The position numbers and the translations under genes were made by a program. From positions 790,001-830,000 of the forward strand of contig WPIO01000136.1 of assembly GCA_009760855.2 (NCBI GenBank): DNA of 40,000 bases. Reading direction: 5' to 3'. The notes below the pieces were generated by a model. It saw nothing but the letters and a program-made list of their open reading frames with translations. It did no database searches and had not been told where the DNA came from. The stretch comes from Cristatella mucedo. Its lineage: Eukaryota; Bryozoa; Phylactolaemata; Cristatellidae. Positions 11,603-22,190 of the stretch are shown piece after piece (the first letter of the stretch is position 1; each line of letters opens with the position of its first letter).

Positions 11603-12062
11603 CCACTAAATTTTGCGCCGTTTCGCTCGCACGTTCTCGCGGTGCCATCTCAGGCTACATGAGGCGCAGACCACTACCACAATCCACTGCAAATCCATCA
11701 GACATTGCTGCGCCAAGCTCCAACTTGGACATGGCATCATCTTTCAAATGTACCCACATAATCTCGTGCCGTTGCGCGCACGCGTTCTCACGCGGTCGAC
11801 AGATATAGTGCGGACTAACACTCGATCCTCTGCCAACCGCCGCACTAGGTTTCATGAGAACGCGCGAGCGCGCGAAATGGTGCGAGATTTTGTGGCAACA
11901 CGAAAAGCGACGGCAGCGTGTAATATGCAATTCTGTTTGGAGCTCATCGCCGCTCATTTCTCGAGAATACAAGTTGGATTGCAGTGGATTGCGATAAAAG
12001 CCTGGGTCTTTGCAGCCCATTTGCGCGAGAACGCGCGTGTGCAATGGCATGAAACTTTATGC
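11603..12062. repeat. large imperfect inverted repeat with CGCGTTCTC motifs
   Basis: A roughly 40-bp motif (CCACATAATCTCGTGCCGTT followed by GCGCGCACGCGTTCTC) appears twice forward, near 11603-11642 and 11753-11799, and twice as reverse complement, near 11848-11905 and 12020-12062. The stretches between also match in inverted orientation: CAATCCACTGCAAATCC (11680-11696) against the complement of GGATTGCAGTGGATTG (11974-11989), and AGCTCCAACTTGG against the complement of TTTGGAGCTC. The two arms of about 200 bp face each other around a centre near 11825. The 152-codon open frame across it is a by-product. A foldback or MITE-like element is possible; I see no target-site duplication. Confidence 0.75.
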
Positions 12063-12439
12063 GTACATTAAAACAAGGATGCAATGCTTGAGTTTCATGC
12101 CACCAGTGTATGGTCAATTTTTTCTTGATAAGAGTGGATCGCGGTCATTCGTTGCACTCTTCCTTTACTAGAACCAATTTAGGCCCATATCGTAATGCTT
12201 ACGGAAAAGGCGTACTATTGAATACTTGCCTTGTATTCTTCTATGAGTACTAGTATTGCCAGGCACAGGTCGGACACGGACTTTCACCCCAATATGCAGC
12301 GGAGAGCATTAATTAAATTAAAATACTTCATCAACATAGTCAACTTAATGTCTATCCGCGTACCTTACACAAAGTTTAGCTGATTAAACTGCCTCATTTA
12401 TGCAGCGACAGAAGAGTCTTCATAGTCATCAGCCCGCTA
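12063..12439. other. intergenic, no gene seen
   Basis: Nothing recognised. TTTCATGCCACCAGTG near 12091 may be a stray piece of the preceding inverted-repeat motif. Confidence 0.45.
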
Positions 12440-12500
12440 GCAGTTCGCAATAAAGGATTTTCTTCGGCAGGACTCGTACTCACGACCTGAGCCGCACCGT
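12440..12500 (-). mobile_element. possible SINE family C fragment
   Basis: On the minus strand GGTCGTGAGTACGAGTCCTG resembles a tRNA T-arm, followed by CCGAAGAAAATCCTTTATTG. The blocks AGTCCTGCYGAAG and CATTTATTGC/CCTTTATTGC recur near 15795-15870. Two short partial copies only. Confidence 0.35.
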
Positions 12501-12510
12501 ACAAACACCT

Positions 12511-12592
12511 GACATACATATGCCAAAGGGCCTGAGCCTACGAACGAGGTCAATAAAGGGCAGCACTTGTTGACCAGTGTGCCAAGCCAGGG
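12511..12592 (-). mobile_element. SINE family A fragment
   Basis: Minus-strand head GCTTGGCACACTGGTCAACA, then a B-box-like CGTTCGTAGGCTCAGGCCC and GGCATATGTATG, in the same order and spacing as the 7140-7281 copy. The 3' tail is missing. Confidence 0.55.
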
Positions 12593-13173
12593 CATAGAAA
12601 ACTATACGGACGACGCCGTGCATTACGGCTGCGCTTTCGGTAGTCAATAATGGAAGTCACTGTTATGATTTCTATCTAGAAGTGCAGCAATCTCCGACGT
12701 GCTATCTGTGCACAGCTCCCTGCACACTATCTTTGTACTCAAAAACCTAGTGCATTCGCTCTGGATCTCTTCCAACCGTTCCGCTGTCTCAGCTCGCTCG
12801 CTGCTTGCAGCCAAGCGTTCGAGGATGGGAGCTGTAGAATGGAATGGAATAGCTCCGCTGTTCCATTTTACATCTGCCGCTGGCCGGCATTCACAGATGC
12901 ATTCGAGGGATTACTGGGTCTAACCTGCCTATACCTAACCTCATTCCCGACGGATAAATTCTTACGTCACACTTCGTAGGCCACTGAACGTAGGCTTCCC
13001 TTGAGCGACCATAGCTCTAGCACCTCTCGGAGGACGTACTGGTGGCGTACGCTTAGGACGGGCCCGCTCCAAAAGGCTTTCGCTGCGGCGCTAAAGCGAA
13101 CAAACTCCGCATACGAGTCACGCGATGATGTGTATTTCGTTCAATTTACGAGAAATCCCAGGAGGGAGAGGAA

Positions 13174-13174
<1 letters not shown>
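12593..13174. other. intergenic, no gene seen
   Basis: Short open frames only. No family similarity recognised. Confidence 0.45.
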
Positions 13175-13226
<52 letters not shown>

Positions 13227-13253
13227 CAGGCAGAGAGAGGAAGAGACAGACAG

Positions 13254-13340
<87 letters not shown>

Positions 13341-13426
13341 GAGAGGGAGAGAGAGACAGACAGACAGACAGAGAGGGAGAGACAGACAGACACAGAGAGA
13401 GAGAGAGAGAGGGAGACAGACAAAGG
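13175..13426 (+). repeat. (GA)n microsatellite with GACA interruptions
   Basis: About 250 bp of purine-rich GA repeats, with CAGACAGA and GGGAGA interruptions at about 13220-13255, 13337-13371 and 13380-13395. The Arg/Glu and Ser/Leu frames across it are artefacts. Confidence 0.97.
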
Positions 13427-13671
13427 AGGGAGGGAGGCGTCATAGATCACGCCGACTCGCGCTGTAGTTGGCTGATCTTCTTTACTGGCAGCTGGCCAAA
13501 GTAGGCAGCGGCCCGATGAGTACTGAGCAAGGCAGCCTCGACCCGAGCGGTCGACGCTGTTTAGGCCAGTGTACATGGTCGATCCGGCGAGGGCCTGTCA
13601 GCACATGGTCACCTCCTATCGGCAGCCTTCAGCTAATTAGTAAGAATAAAGAAAGCTTATCGGTACTCCTA

Positions 13672-13675
13672 TCTT

Positions 13676-13727
<52 letters not shown>
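13672..13727 (+). repeat. (CT)n microsatellite
   Basis: Nearly pure CT over about 50 bp, complementary to the (GA)n tract 250 bp upstream. Confidence 0.96.
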
Positions 13728-13729
<2 letters not shown>

Positions 13730-13836
13730 TGTGACTCGCTGCTCTCCCTCTCTCTCCGATCTTTCTCTGTTAGTGTGTGCGTGCGTGCGTTCGCGCTCGC
13801 GAGTGTGTGTGTGTGTGTTTGTGTGTGACTGTGTGT

Positions 13837-13917
13837 TCTACTCTCTCTCTCTTTCTCTCTCACTCTCTCTCTCTCCCTCTCTCTCTCTCCCTCCCTCTCT
13901 CTCTCTCTCTCCCTTTT
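13837..13917 (+). repeat. interrupted (CT)n microsatellite
   Basis: CT-rich run with CCCT interruptions, following a GT-rich stretch (13800-13830). Confidence 0.92.
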
Positions 13918-14539
13918 TCTACAAAAAGGCAGATACTTTACATCACGAAAGGCTAGTAGCTTGCTCGGACTCTATCAGCCTGTGTTCTCTCGCTCCCAGG
14001 CCCGTAACCGGTCGCTTCGCGAGGGATGGGCTCACACATTTATAAATTGGCGGAAAGTTCTCAGCATACGCCAACTGTGCCGCCACATTCTGACCGGTAG
14101 ATCACCCTTATTCACTTTTTGGTTGCTGCTGTTGGGCTCGTGTACTTGCTGATGTCCTGAGCTCCGAAGACGGCCAATTCGTGGTTTTACACGAGCCTCG
14201 ATATAAGGCTCCTATAAGTGTTTGTGTAATTTTTACCAACGTACACATTTTTCAGCATTAATGGTTCTTGATTATACGGTGAGCAGTGTGTGTTTCCAGC
14301 TTAATGGGTACATACGAAGTGTGCAATGAAATCTACGGGTTTTTCCAGCCCAAGAATTTCAACCCCTAACCATTTACAGTGACTGAATCTTGTCTTTGTT
14401 CTTTATAATCTACTTAGGATTCAAATGGTTATAATGCTTGCTATTATCTAGTATAGTCTGTTCTTGTCAGACGCCTATAATCAAAATAAACGAAGTACTG
14501 AAATTGCCCTCCTAAGTTATAATTCATTTAAATGAGCAA
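13918..14539. other. intergenic, no gene seen
   Basis: No recognised gene or shared repeat. A/T-richer after 14220. Confidence 0.45.
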
Positions 14540-14995
14540 TATAGATTTATGTATCTCCGTCTCTAACTCTACAAAGCAGCACAGACTAAGCGGATTTTAC
14601 TAGCGGAGCTTTTCATAGTAACGATAGCTCCCGGTATTGAATAGTCTTCCTCTCATAGAGTAAGAGAAAGTGAGAAGCGCTGCTGAATTAAGATAGTCGA
14701 TGAAGCGAGTAATTAGGAACGAACCGATTATGATAGAATCAATCCGAGTCTGAGGCGTGAGAAAAATAAAACGTACTTGTGCAAGCACTGTAGCAGTGAG
14801 CTAAACAGCCAAAGACTTGGAGAGCAAAATAGTTCGTTACCAGCCATCTTTAGGAATAGTAAAGGTTGAGCTAAATTAGTGTCCGAAGATGACATGAAGG
14901 CAAAAAGAGCCTGAAACAGTTGCACTGCTCAGCGAGGCATATAGGACCCAAGTCGTGATACGCATTCTGGGAAAGATTAAGAAGTTTACTCTTTT
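14540..14995 (-). mobile_element. LINE family 2, 3' fragment (copy F)
   Basis: It aligns with the 3' half of the copy at 19110-20200. Shared blocks are TTTATGTATCTCCGTCTCTAA with 19127-19145, AAGAGAAAGTGAGAAGC with 19264-19279, and CTTGGAGAGCAAAA...TCTTTAGG...CTAAATTAGTGTCC with 19429-19492. 5'-truncated and without usable coding sequence. It is distinguished from family 1 by its 3' end and RT sequence. Confidence 0.65.
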
Positions 14996-15794
14996 TTTGT
15001 TGATCAACTTAAATCGATAGCGATATCCTTAGCTAAAGTGACACCTGACACCTGACCCCAGACTGAATTTGTCTATACTCTAAAACAAATATTTGTGGCC
15101 ACATTCATCCCCAACTGTAGAGGCTTAATGACTTTTTCCGTAGCCCTACCAATATCTATCTAAAGTAGTCCAGTATAGAGATGACTATATAACTAAAGAA
15201 ATTATAAGAATTGAAAATTTCTTAAAATTCCGAGGTTTTCATTCAAAGCACTTTACATATGCTTAGAATTATATCTGTAGCCAGCCAGTGCGTAAGTAAT
15301 CACTAATTCATGACAGGGATCAATTATTAGGACTAGAAATGGAGATTTCTCCTGCATTAAATATCTATACGTAGAGCAAAAGTCAAAAGAGGAAACTAAA
15401 TTACTAGCTGTTGTGATGATGATCGGGCTAAAGCATCTACAAGTAGGCAAGCAAACTTACATGTTTCAGCTGTAGGTTTTGAGTTTCCTAGTAGGATGAC
15501 AACGGCAATTTATGTATAGAAAATTGCTCGTCATAATGTTGCAAGCCTGAAATTTTCGGGGCTCCAAAACGGGCAACGGTCATCATCCACGTGGAAGGCA
15601 GGCCTACGAAGCATCAATCGATAAAGCTGTGCGATAGTACGTAAAGAAACAGCACGCAAATTTAGTTCCAAGCGCATGCCCACTTTGTCCGATGAAAGTC
15701 ATTAGAGTAACGTGGAGGCTTTACATTAAAAGTAAAGTGAAGGCTTATGGATCGGCTCATTCAGCAGCTTCATTTGTGTAGTGGTAGCACAGTT
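14996..15794. other. no gene seen; possible old repeat pieces
   Basis: CATTCAAAGCACTTTACATATGC at 15240-15262 resembles the LINE/SINE tail but is too short to be sure. A/T-rich otherwise. Confidence 0.35.
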
Positions 15795-15870
15795 TTGGTA
15801 GCCAGCTCTTCCGTTTGCAGAGGGCAATAAATGAATGCCTTCAGCAGGACTAGAGCCAGTGATCTGGGTC
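15795..15870 (-). mobile_element. possible SINE family C fragment
   Basis: Minus-strand GGCTCTAGTCCTGCTGAAGG then CATTTATTGCCCTCTGC matches the fragment at 12440-12500. Its position suggests insertion near the 3' end of LINE copy D. Confidence 0.35.
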
Positions 15871-15879
15871 GTGAAGTGT

Positions 15880-16705
15880 GAATATCTTATCTCTAGAAGT
15901 GGCAAAAACCAGAGCGTCAGTATGTATTGCCTCAGCATGTACATATGAAGTTCCCAACAAATAACAGGGATCGCATGGAAATAGCGCCTGTTGGGAGTAG
16001 TTCTGATAAGTTGGCTGGAGTCGGAGAATGAAGGAAATCTAAAAGTGAGTGACAGAACCTTGAAGGCAATACTCTGCCTGCTTGGGATGCAGTAAAGGTC
16101 GTCGAGAAATGGTGTGATGCGACACCTGCGACATTCACGACAGACAAGCTTAGCTGCAGAGTTTTGCACCAACTAAAAGCCCTTGTTTTCATAGGCCGGT
16201 AGGCCAGCAAGTACTGAGTAGCAGAAGTCGTTAATTTAGATGTAGTATCTTTGTCTAAGCAACCCGAGTTTTAATAGTACTGTTTAGCAGAAAGCAGGCA
16301 GACTTGACTGCGGAGCTTATGTGAATGTCAAATGAAAGGCTACTTTGGAGCAAGAAACCAAGATTTCGTGCAGGTTCAACAGGAGATGTAGTAGCGAACC
16401 CCGTGTTTTCCAGTTTCCGAATCATACTTGGTGTTACCCATGAATAATAAGTTGGTTCTATTGTCATTCAACTTAAGAACGCTTGCTGCAATACATGTTT
16501 GGATGTCGTCAAGACAAACAGCAAGGGAGTTAAGAGAGTTCAACGTGCTGGATGGCTATAGGAATCACAGCGGAGGTACAGCTGAGTGCCGTCTGCAAAC
16601 AAGTGAAGCCTAGATTGTGCCTGGCAATCGCAGCAGCAAGAGAGAGACTATAAACTGTGAAAAGAACCAAACCAAGCACAGAGCCCGGAGGTACACCGTA
16701 CACCG
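15880..16705 (-). mobile_element. older LINE family 1 copy, 3' half (copy D)
   Basis: Minus-strand pieces match copy B region by region: NSAAKLVCRECRRCRITPFL (about 16160-16100), the thumb segment ending in an NLGFLLQSSLSFDIHISS-like motif (about 16370-16315), and the RT palm region up to GVPPGSVLG near 16695-16670. Many stops and shifts. Similarity ends at 16705, exactly where copy B begins, and resumes at 18139 with the next upstream part of the same element. Confidence 0.85.
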
Positions 16706-18138
16706 TATGATTAATAATATTAATAATATTGCACTTGATAAAGCGCCCTCAGAGAACTTAATCTCTTTCTAGGCGCTTTACATTTGCTGCAAAGTGATAC
16801 GCAATAGAATAGTAATTAAAATCATGCTTGAAAAACAAACAAAATGAATAACATGGTTAGGGGTTACATGCACTGGGTCAGCATGCAAATGTGGTTAGTG
16901 GCAGCATGAACAGTGTCAGCACGCATAAGCACATCGAGGACGAATCACAAGGACCCACTAAATGCTGTCCTAAATAGGTATGTTTTTAAGTTTCTTTTAA
17001 ATGTGGTCGGGTCAGGGGATGTTCTGATGCAGGTCGGGAGGGAGTTCCAGGCTGTGGGAGCATACGAGCTAAATGCACGGTCTCCAAAGGATTTAAGGTT
17101 TGTACGAGGTATTTCTAGACTGTTGGATTCCGAAAAGCGAGTGGTACGATGCTTTGCCTGATGGGGTAGTATATCTGAAAGATAGGCTGGAGCCATAGAA
17201 TGAAGAGACCTAAAAGTGAGCGACAAAACCTTGAAGTCAATCCGTTGCTTGACTGGTAACCAGTGCAGGTCGGCGAGAAGTGGAGTAATGTGGCAACTGC
17301 GACGCTCACGACAGACAAGCCTAGCTGCAGAGTTTTGCACCAGCTGCAATCACCTGATCGCACATGCTGGTAGGCCAGTAAGCAGTGAGTTGCAGAAGTC
17401 GAGACGAGATGTCACGAATGCATGGACCAACTTGGACGTGGTATCCTTATCTAAACAAGCCCTAATTTTAGCAATGTTATGAAGCTGAAAATAGGCTGAT
17501 TTGACTGTGGAGCTGATGTGGTCGTCTAACGAGAGGTCGCTTTGGAATGTGACACCTAGATTTCGAGCTGATGCAACTGGAGATATGCTGGCAGAGCCAA
17601 TTTTGAAAGTCAGCCTTTCCAATTTCTGAATAACACTAGGTTTGCCCATAACGAGTAAGTTAGTTTTATCATCGTTAAGTTTTAGAAAATGTGCTGCCAT
17701 CCATGATCGGATGTCATCAATGCATGCAGCAAGTGAGTTGAGAGAATTTGAGGTGCTCGAAGGCTGGGAGGGATCAAAGCAAAGGTACAACTGAGTGTCA
17801 TCCGCATAGAAGTGAAAGCCTAGATTGTGCTTGGCAATCACATCAGCGAGAGGGAGAGTATAAACGGTGAAAAGGACCGGACCTAGCACAGAGCCCTGAG
17901 GTACTCCCTATTTTAGAGGTACTTCAGATGATCTTTGTCCATTCACGTCAACACTCTGGAGTCTCCCACTGAGATAGGACCTGAACCACTGCAGAGCAGT
18001 GCCAGTGATGCCTAGGCGAGATGAGAGGCGCTCTAGAAGTACTTTGTGATCGATGGTATCAAAAGCTGCCGAAAGATCGAGCAAAACAAGAAGAGACACT
18101 CTACCCATGTCTGCATTCCTAAGTAGGTCCTTGTTCAT
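16706..18138 (-). mobile_element. younger LINE family 1 copy (copy B), inserted in an older copy
   Basis: The 3' end has an AATAATATTAATAATATT tail (16709-16726) and the conserved hairpin at 16742-16777. A C-terminal region and most of the reverse transcriptase palm and thumb follow. The 5' end is truncated at about 18136 inside the segment reading LLRNADMGR. This is typical of target-primed reverse transcription that stopped early. It separates copies D and C of an older element. It is the best-preserved LINE in the window. Confidence 0.9.
16945..18138 (-). pseudogene. LINE reverse transcriptase and C-terminal region, two in-frame stops
   Basis: A single minus-strand frame of about 398 codons runs from 18138 to 16945 with only two internal stops: TAG at 17905-17907, just before [10 protein letters not shown], and TGA at 17350-17352, just before LQLVQNSAARLVCRER. 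RT motifs in order: motif A LDLSAAFDTIDHKVL, motif B region [10 protein letters not shown], and catalytic YADDTQLY with YADD at 17797-17808. The thumb segment with [18 protein letters not shown] and the C-terminal AFSSYAPTAWNSLPTCIR and LKTYLF block follow. This motif set is that of the L2/CR1 group. The endonuclease domain and N-terminus are absent. The low damage suggests recent insertion. Confidence 0.88.
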
Positions 18139-19090
18139 TTACTTCATCGGATTCGTCGGATGATCTTTGCCTGTTCACGTCAATGCTCTGGCGTCTTCAA
18201 ATGAGATTAGACCTAAAACACTGTAGTGTTATGCCCAGGCGATATGAGAAGCGTTTGAGAAAGACTTGATTGATAGTATCAAAAGCTGCTGAAATATAAA
18301 GAAAAACCAGCAGAGAGACTCGACCTAAGTATGTATCCCTAAGAAGGTCATTATGAACTCGAAGCCATGATGACTCAGCAGATTGATTAGGTCTAAAAGC
18401 AGACAGGAACTTACTAGCTAGGTTTAACGTTTCAATATAAGACTTTAGTTGGTCTGCCACAACTTGCTCCAGTGTCTTTGATGGGTGTAGTAGAAGGGAA
18501 ACTGGGCAGAAGTTGCTAAAGTTCTTTTGGTCTAGAGATTCTGTCTTAAGTAGTGGCGTGACTATAGCTGTTTTGAAATATGCTGGGACATGACCTGAGT
18601 TTAATGACATATTTATAATGTTAGTTATGCATATCAGCGGCAGATCTATGCATTGTAGAAGCAGCACAGTGGGAATAGGGTCCAGAGGACTAGTTGTCGG
18701 TTTTGATGGGAATAAAAACTTCAGGATGGGATTACTCGTGGCCTCCTTGAATGTAGACATTGAGGTGCTGCACGGAATTGAGGGACATGATCGGAATGGT
18801 ATACTGCCACCATGGCGATGGATCCTCTGATCTTGCGTATCTTTTCAAAAAGAAGCTTGAGAAGCGACCAGTAAGATCATCTCAAGGATCACTAGGTAAG
18901 GAGCTAAGAGCTAACCTGGGAGCGGTTAAGGAGATGGTTTATCGTAGACATCAGAATTTTTGGATTCTGCATCTGTGATTCAATCATTTTCTTATAGAAT
19001 GCAGACTTGGTCTTTGCTAGGATCGATTGGTACGACCTACAGTATTCCTCCTATCCCTGTCGATGGACAGTCAGTCCTGATCTTTTGTAT
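18139..19090 (-). mobile_element. older LINE family 1 copy, 5' part (copy C)
   Basis: It continues the element interrupted at 16705. On the minus strand the linker before the RT (KSAFYKKMIESQMQNPKILM near 19015-18955) is followed by RT fingers and palm (SPLDPIPTVLLLQC, SGHVPAYFKTAIVTPLLK, ISAAFDTINQ) down to 18139. Stops and shifts are frequent. With copy D it forms one element of at least 1.8 kb, split by copy B. The endonuclease region is not seen. Confidence 0.85.
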
Positions 19091-19109
19091 GCTTTTTCTA
19101 GCTTTCGCG

Positions 19110-20200
19110 TATGTAATGTGATGTAATGTATCTCCGTCTGTAACTCCACAAAGTCATAAAGACTATGTAGGTGTTACGCAGGAGAGTTTTGTGTAGCGCA
19201 CTCACAGCCTAAACGGCTCTCGGTACGCATTCCATAGCCAACAGACTTCGTCTCACGAAAAGAAGAGAAAGTGGGAAGCAAAGCAGATTCATGATAGCAG
19301 TTGAGGTAGCAAGTAGCATGGAAGTAGCAGCTCGGGATCGCTGAAAAGGATGAGCCATAGTCAGCAGCAGGAGAGTAGTTGTAGTTGCGTAAGAATCGTG
19401 GAAGTGAGTTCCACGGTCAAGGACCTGCAGAGCGAAAGCCTCTGTCGCCAACGGTCTTTAGGCGGAGGAATGGAACAGCTAATTTATTGTCCACACAGGA
19501 CCTGGGGGCGCGAACAAGCTGAAGAAGCTGAAACAGGGTCAGCTAGGTACGAAGGAGCCAAGCCGTGGCGGGCCTTGTGGGTCAGCGTAAGGACTTTGCT
19601 CTGTATCCTTTGCTCAACCGGCATCCATCCTAGCTCTTTCAGCAAAGGAGACACGTGCTCAAACCTATGAGACTTGAAAACTAACCTTGCTAACAAAAAA
19701 ACAAAACTAGTATTCATAGTCAGCTGCAGTGGCCTAGTTGCTTTTTTTGGTAGCCCAGCCAAAATGGAATTACAACAACCAAGCCGAGACAGGAATAAGA
19801 AGCTAGTTACATTTTTTGCATGCCACTGTGGAAGACAGCTTCTAATCTTGGATAGGGATCGGACGTGATGACTAGCTGTAGAAGCAGTTTTCTGAATGAA
19901 GCTTTTAAAATTGAGGCAGCTGTCGAAAACGACACCTAAATTTCGAGCATGCGGTGATGGTCGCACAACAGCATCACCTATTAGAAGAGCAAAGCCTTTT
20001 AATCCAGCCACACGCTTATGGTGTCCTATGAGCAGCAGTTTGGTTTTATCGCTAAGTTTATACAATTCTGCCATAAACAATGGGCCGTCTGGGCGAGAGC
20101 ACACATTGCGCTTAGTCAGAAGTGCAAACTCTTCGAAAATGTCGGCAAGTGTCGTGTAGTAGCACTCTACCAATGTCACACTCTATCAATGTCGATAGCG
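19110..20200 (-). mobile_element. LINE family 2 copy, 5'-truncated (copy E)
   Basis: Minus-strand RT thumb and C-terminal segments read KLSDKTKLLLIGHH, then PHARNLGVVFDSCLNFKSFI, then SLSKIRSCLPQWHAKNVTSF, then LGWMPVEQRIQSKVLTLTHK (20179-19484). The order matches family 1, but identity is low and the 3' end is different (TGTATCTCCGTCTGTAACTC near 19127-19146). A tail-proximal region shared with 14540-14995 supports a separate family. The upstream RT palm with YADD is missing. Confidence 0.82.
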
Positions 20201-20943
20201 ATTTAGTTATAATAGGGTGCTGTGCAAGCAACCTATTACACTATGTAGCAGCTACCAATTTATTTTTTCCCTGGATACAAAGCGTGCTCTCCGTATTTCT
20301 TAAAAAAATCAATGGAAAACCATTATAATTATGCAAACAAATTTATTTCTGTGATTAGGACAATTATATTTTGAAATTATCCGGTTTCGCTGGGCACGGT
20401 ATGGACATCAAGTGTTCTCATAGAGCACGAGTTGCGCCATTGGAGGACCTAACACTGAGTCGTATAATACATAGAATAGTAACAGTACGTATGCCTTAAA
20501 ATAATATTTTAGCTTAGATTATCGCGGAGTAAGAGAGTATTTAATAGTTGTATTCAATAGATATCGCATCACGAGGTTCCTACCACATAGCACAAACATT
20601 TTGCAACCCCTGTGAATAATTTATCAAAGAGCGAAGAAGTACTCCATGAAAGCATCTGTTATGATTTACCGCACTTACAGCACTTACTTCGGCGTGCCCA
20701 TCAGGGAGCAAGGCAATCTGCGAGCACTTCATTTCGCATGCGAACAGTGAATAGAACGCAAAGAAGGTAAGGCGAACAATTAATTGCCAGTCATTAGATG
20801 AAATTTCTTGAATAATATTGGGTAACGTGTGAAATTGTAATTCTTTTTATTTATACGACTCGGATACGTTTACAGGCTGGCACAGGGGAGAAAAGAGAGC
20901 TATGGAGTGGCTATTCCAATAATTTTGCTGTAACCGACTACGC
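20201..20943. other. intergenic, A/T-rich, no gene seen
   Basis: No shared repeat or recognised product. Confidence 0.45.
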
Positions 20944-22190
20944 ACTCAAGCAACTACTGTTTTTGCATGTTGGACCCTTCCAAGCAGCCTGGCAAGGGCG
21001 TGCCTCCCATAATTCTATTAGTACCATACTACCCCGAGCTCCCCGACCCACCCTTCCGTAGAGGGAATCAGCCAACTTCAGGAGAGAGCAGCAAGTCAGA
21101 CGGCGAGGAAGAATTCGCAGATTCACATTCCAATTTCACACACAAGGCTGATGATAGAAAGCCGTACCAGACCAGCCTGAAAGACGGCAACAATCTGATC
21201 GCAAACCTTGACCTTGCAATGTCAAATTCTGACTTCGGACATCGCGGCTCAATGAACGTGTGGAAGCGTCAGATCAGAGAAATCGCCACCAAAATGTTCC
21301 TACTTCTTCATTCAGCTAGATGGACTGTGCTTTTGGTACAATGTGGCCGGTGTATTAGAGGCTAGGGGAATCACGTGCTGCTCGAGTGAACGGCACCTTT
21401 ACATAGACAAGTAATCGAAGAGCTTTAAAGCCGTGCTGCTTAGGAATAAACACGGTTCTCTGCCTACGGCTCATTCTGTGCACCTCAAAGAGAACTATAC
21501 CCATGTCAAGAATTTTCTGTGTGCATTGGAGTATGGCGAGTATGGTGGGGATTGGAGACTAGATAATGGTGTCATTCTTGATGGACATCGGAGGCAGATT
21601 TATTAAGTTTCTTTTTACTTCCTATGCTAATGAGACAGCCGTGAGGCTAAAGTGCACTATCACAAAAGGAATTGGCCGCAGGCAGGGAACCAAGTTCTCT
21701 ATCGCAAAGAACAGTATCAAGTGGAAGGCGCCGGTCGACCCTCGGAAGATGCTGATGCCATCACTAGACATCAAATTAATCCCCATCGACCAATCTGTCA
21801 CGATTTTAGATAATTAGCCAGCAGCTTTCATAAACTGCTACATGTCCATCGACAGCTATTGGAGGCCGCAGTTCAAGCTTTGGTATCCCCATCGGATCAG
21901 ATACAAAGGAGATTGCAGAGTGTGACGAATTCGCCAAGAAACTAAGCAGGACGATGAATGCAGCTTGAAACTGTTTCCGTGCAGAGCTTCTTGGCTTTGT
22001 CGGAAATTGCTAAGCGAAAAATCTAGAAACAGCTAGTTCAGGCTCTCATAAAAAAGCAATACCAAAATGGGATTCAGAATGTCCATGTTCTCGATACTCA
22101 TCTTGACAAATTCGAGGAGAACGTAGGCATTTTGCTCAGGTGAGGAAGGCGAGAGCCTTCACCGGGATATACGGGATGGTATGGGTAGTT
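20944..22190 (+). pseudogene. decayed copy of a highly repeated animal protein family (function unknown to me)
   Basis: Across frame changes and stops, successive segments resemble in order a long uncharacterised protein I remember as present in many copies in invertebrate genomes. They are an acidic N-terminal stretch (20967-21290), a segment with RNKHGSLPTAHSVHLKENYT (about 21440-21500), KNSIKWKAPVDPRKMLMPSL (21705-21770), VGIPIGSDTKEIAECDEF (about 21880-21935), HVLDTHLDKFEENVG (about 22084-22130) and GEEGESLHRDI (about 22140-22172). At least three frameshifts and several stops make it non-functional. The family behaves like a mobile-element protein, but I do not know its enzymatic role. 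No introns or terminal repeats were identified. Confidence 0.6.

Noticed and set aside
11613-12071. 152-codon plus-strand open frame
   Set aside because: It spans both arms of the inverted repeat, resembles no protein, and an equally long frame exists on the other strand.
13118-13863. Open frames of 64-152 codons rich in Arg/Glu or Ser/Leu
   Set aside because: Direct translations of (GA)n/(CT)n microsatellites on either strand.
20967-21365. 132-codon frame as an intact gene
   Set aside because: It is the least damaged part of a longer relic whose later segments are in other frames with stops.
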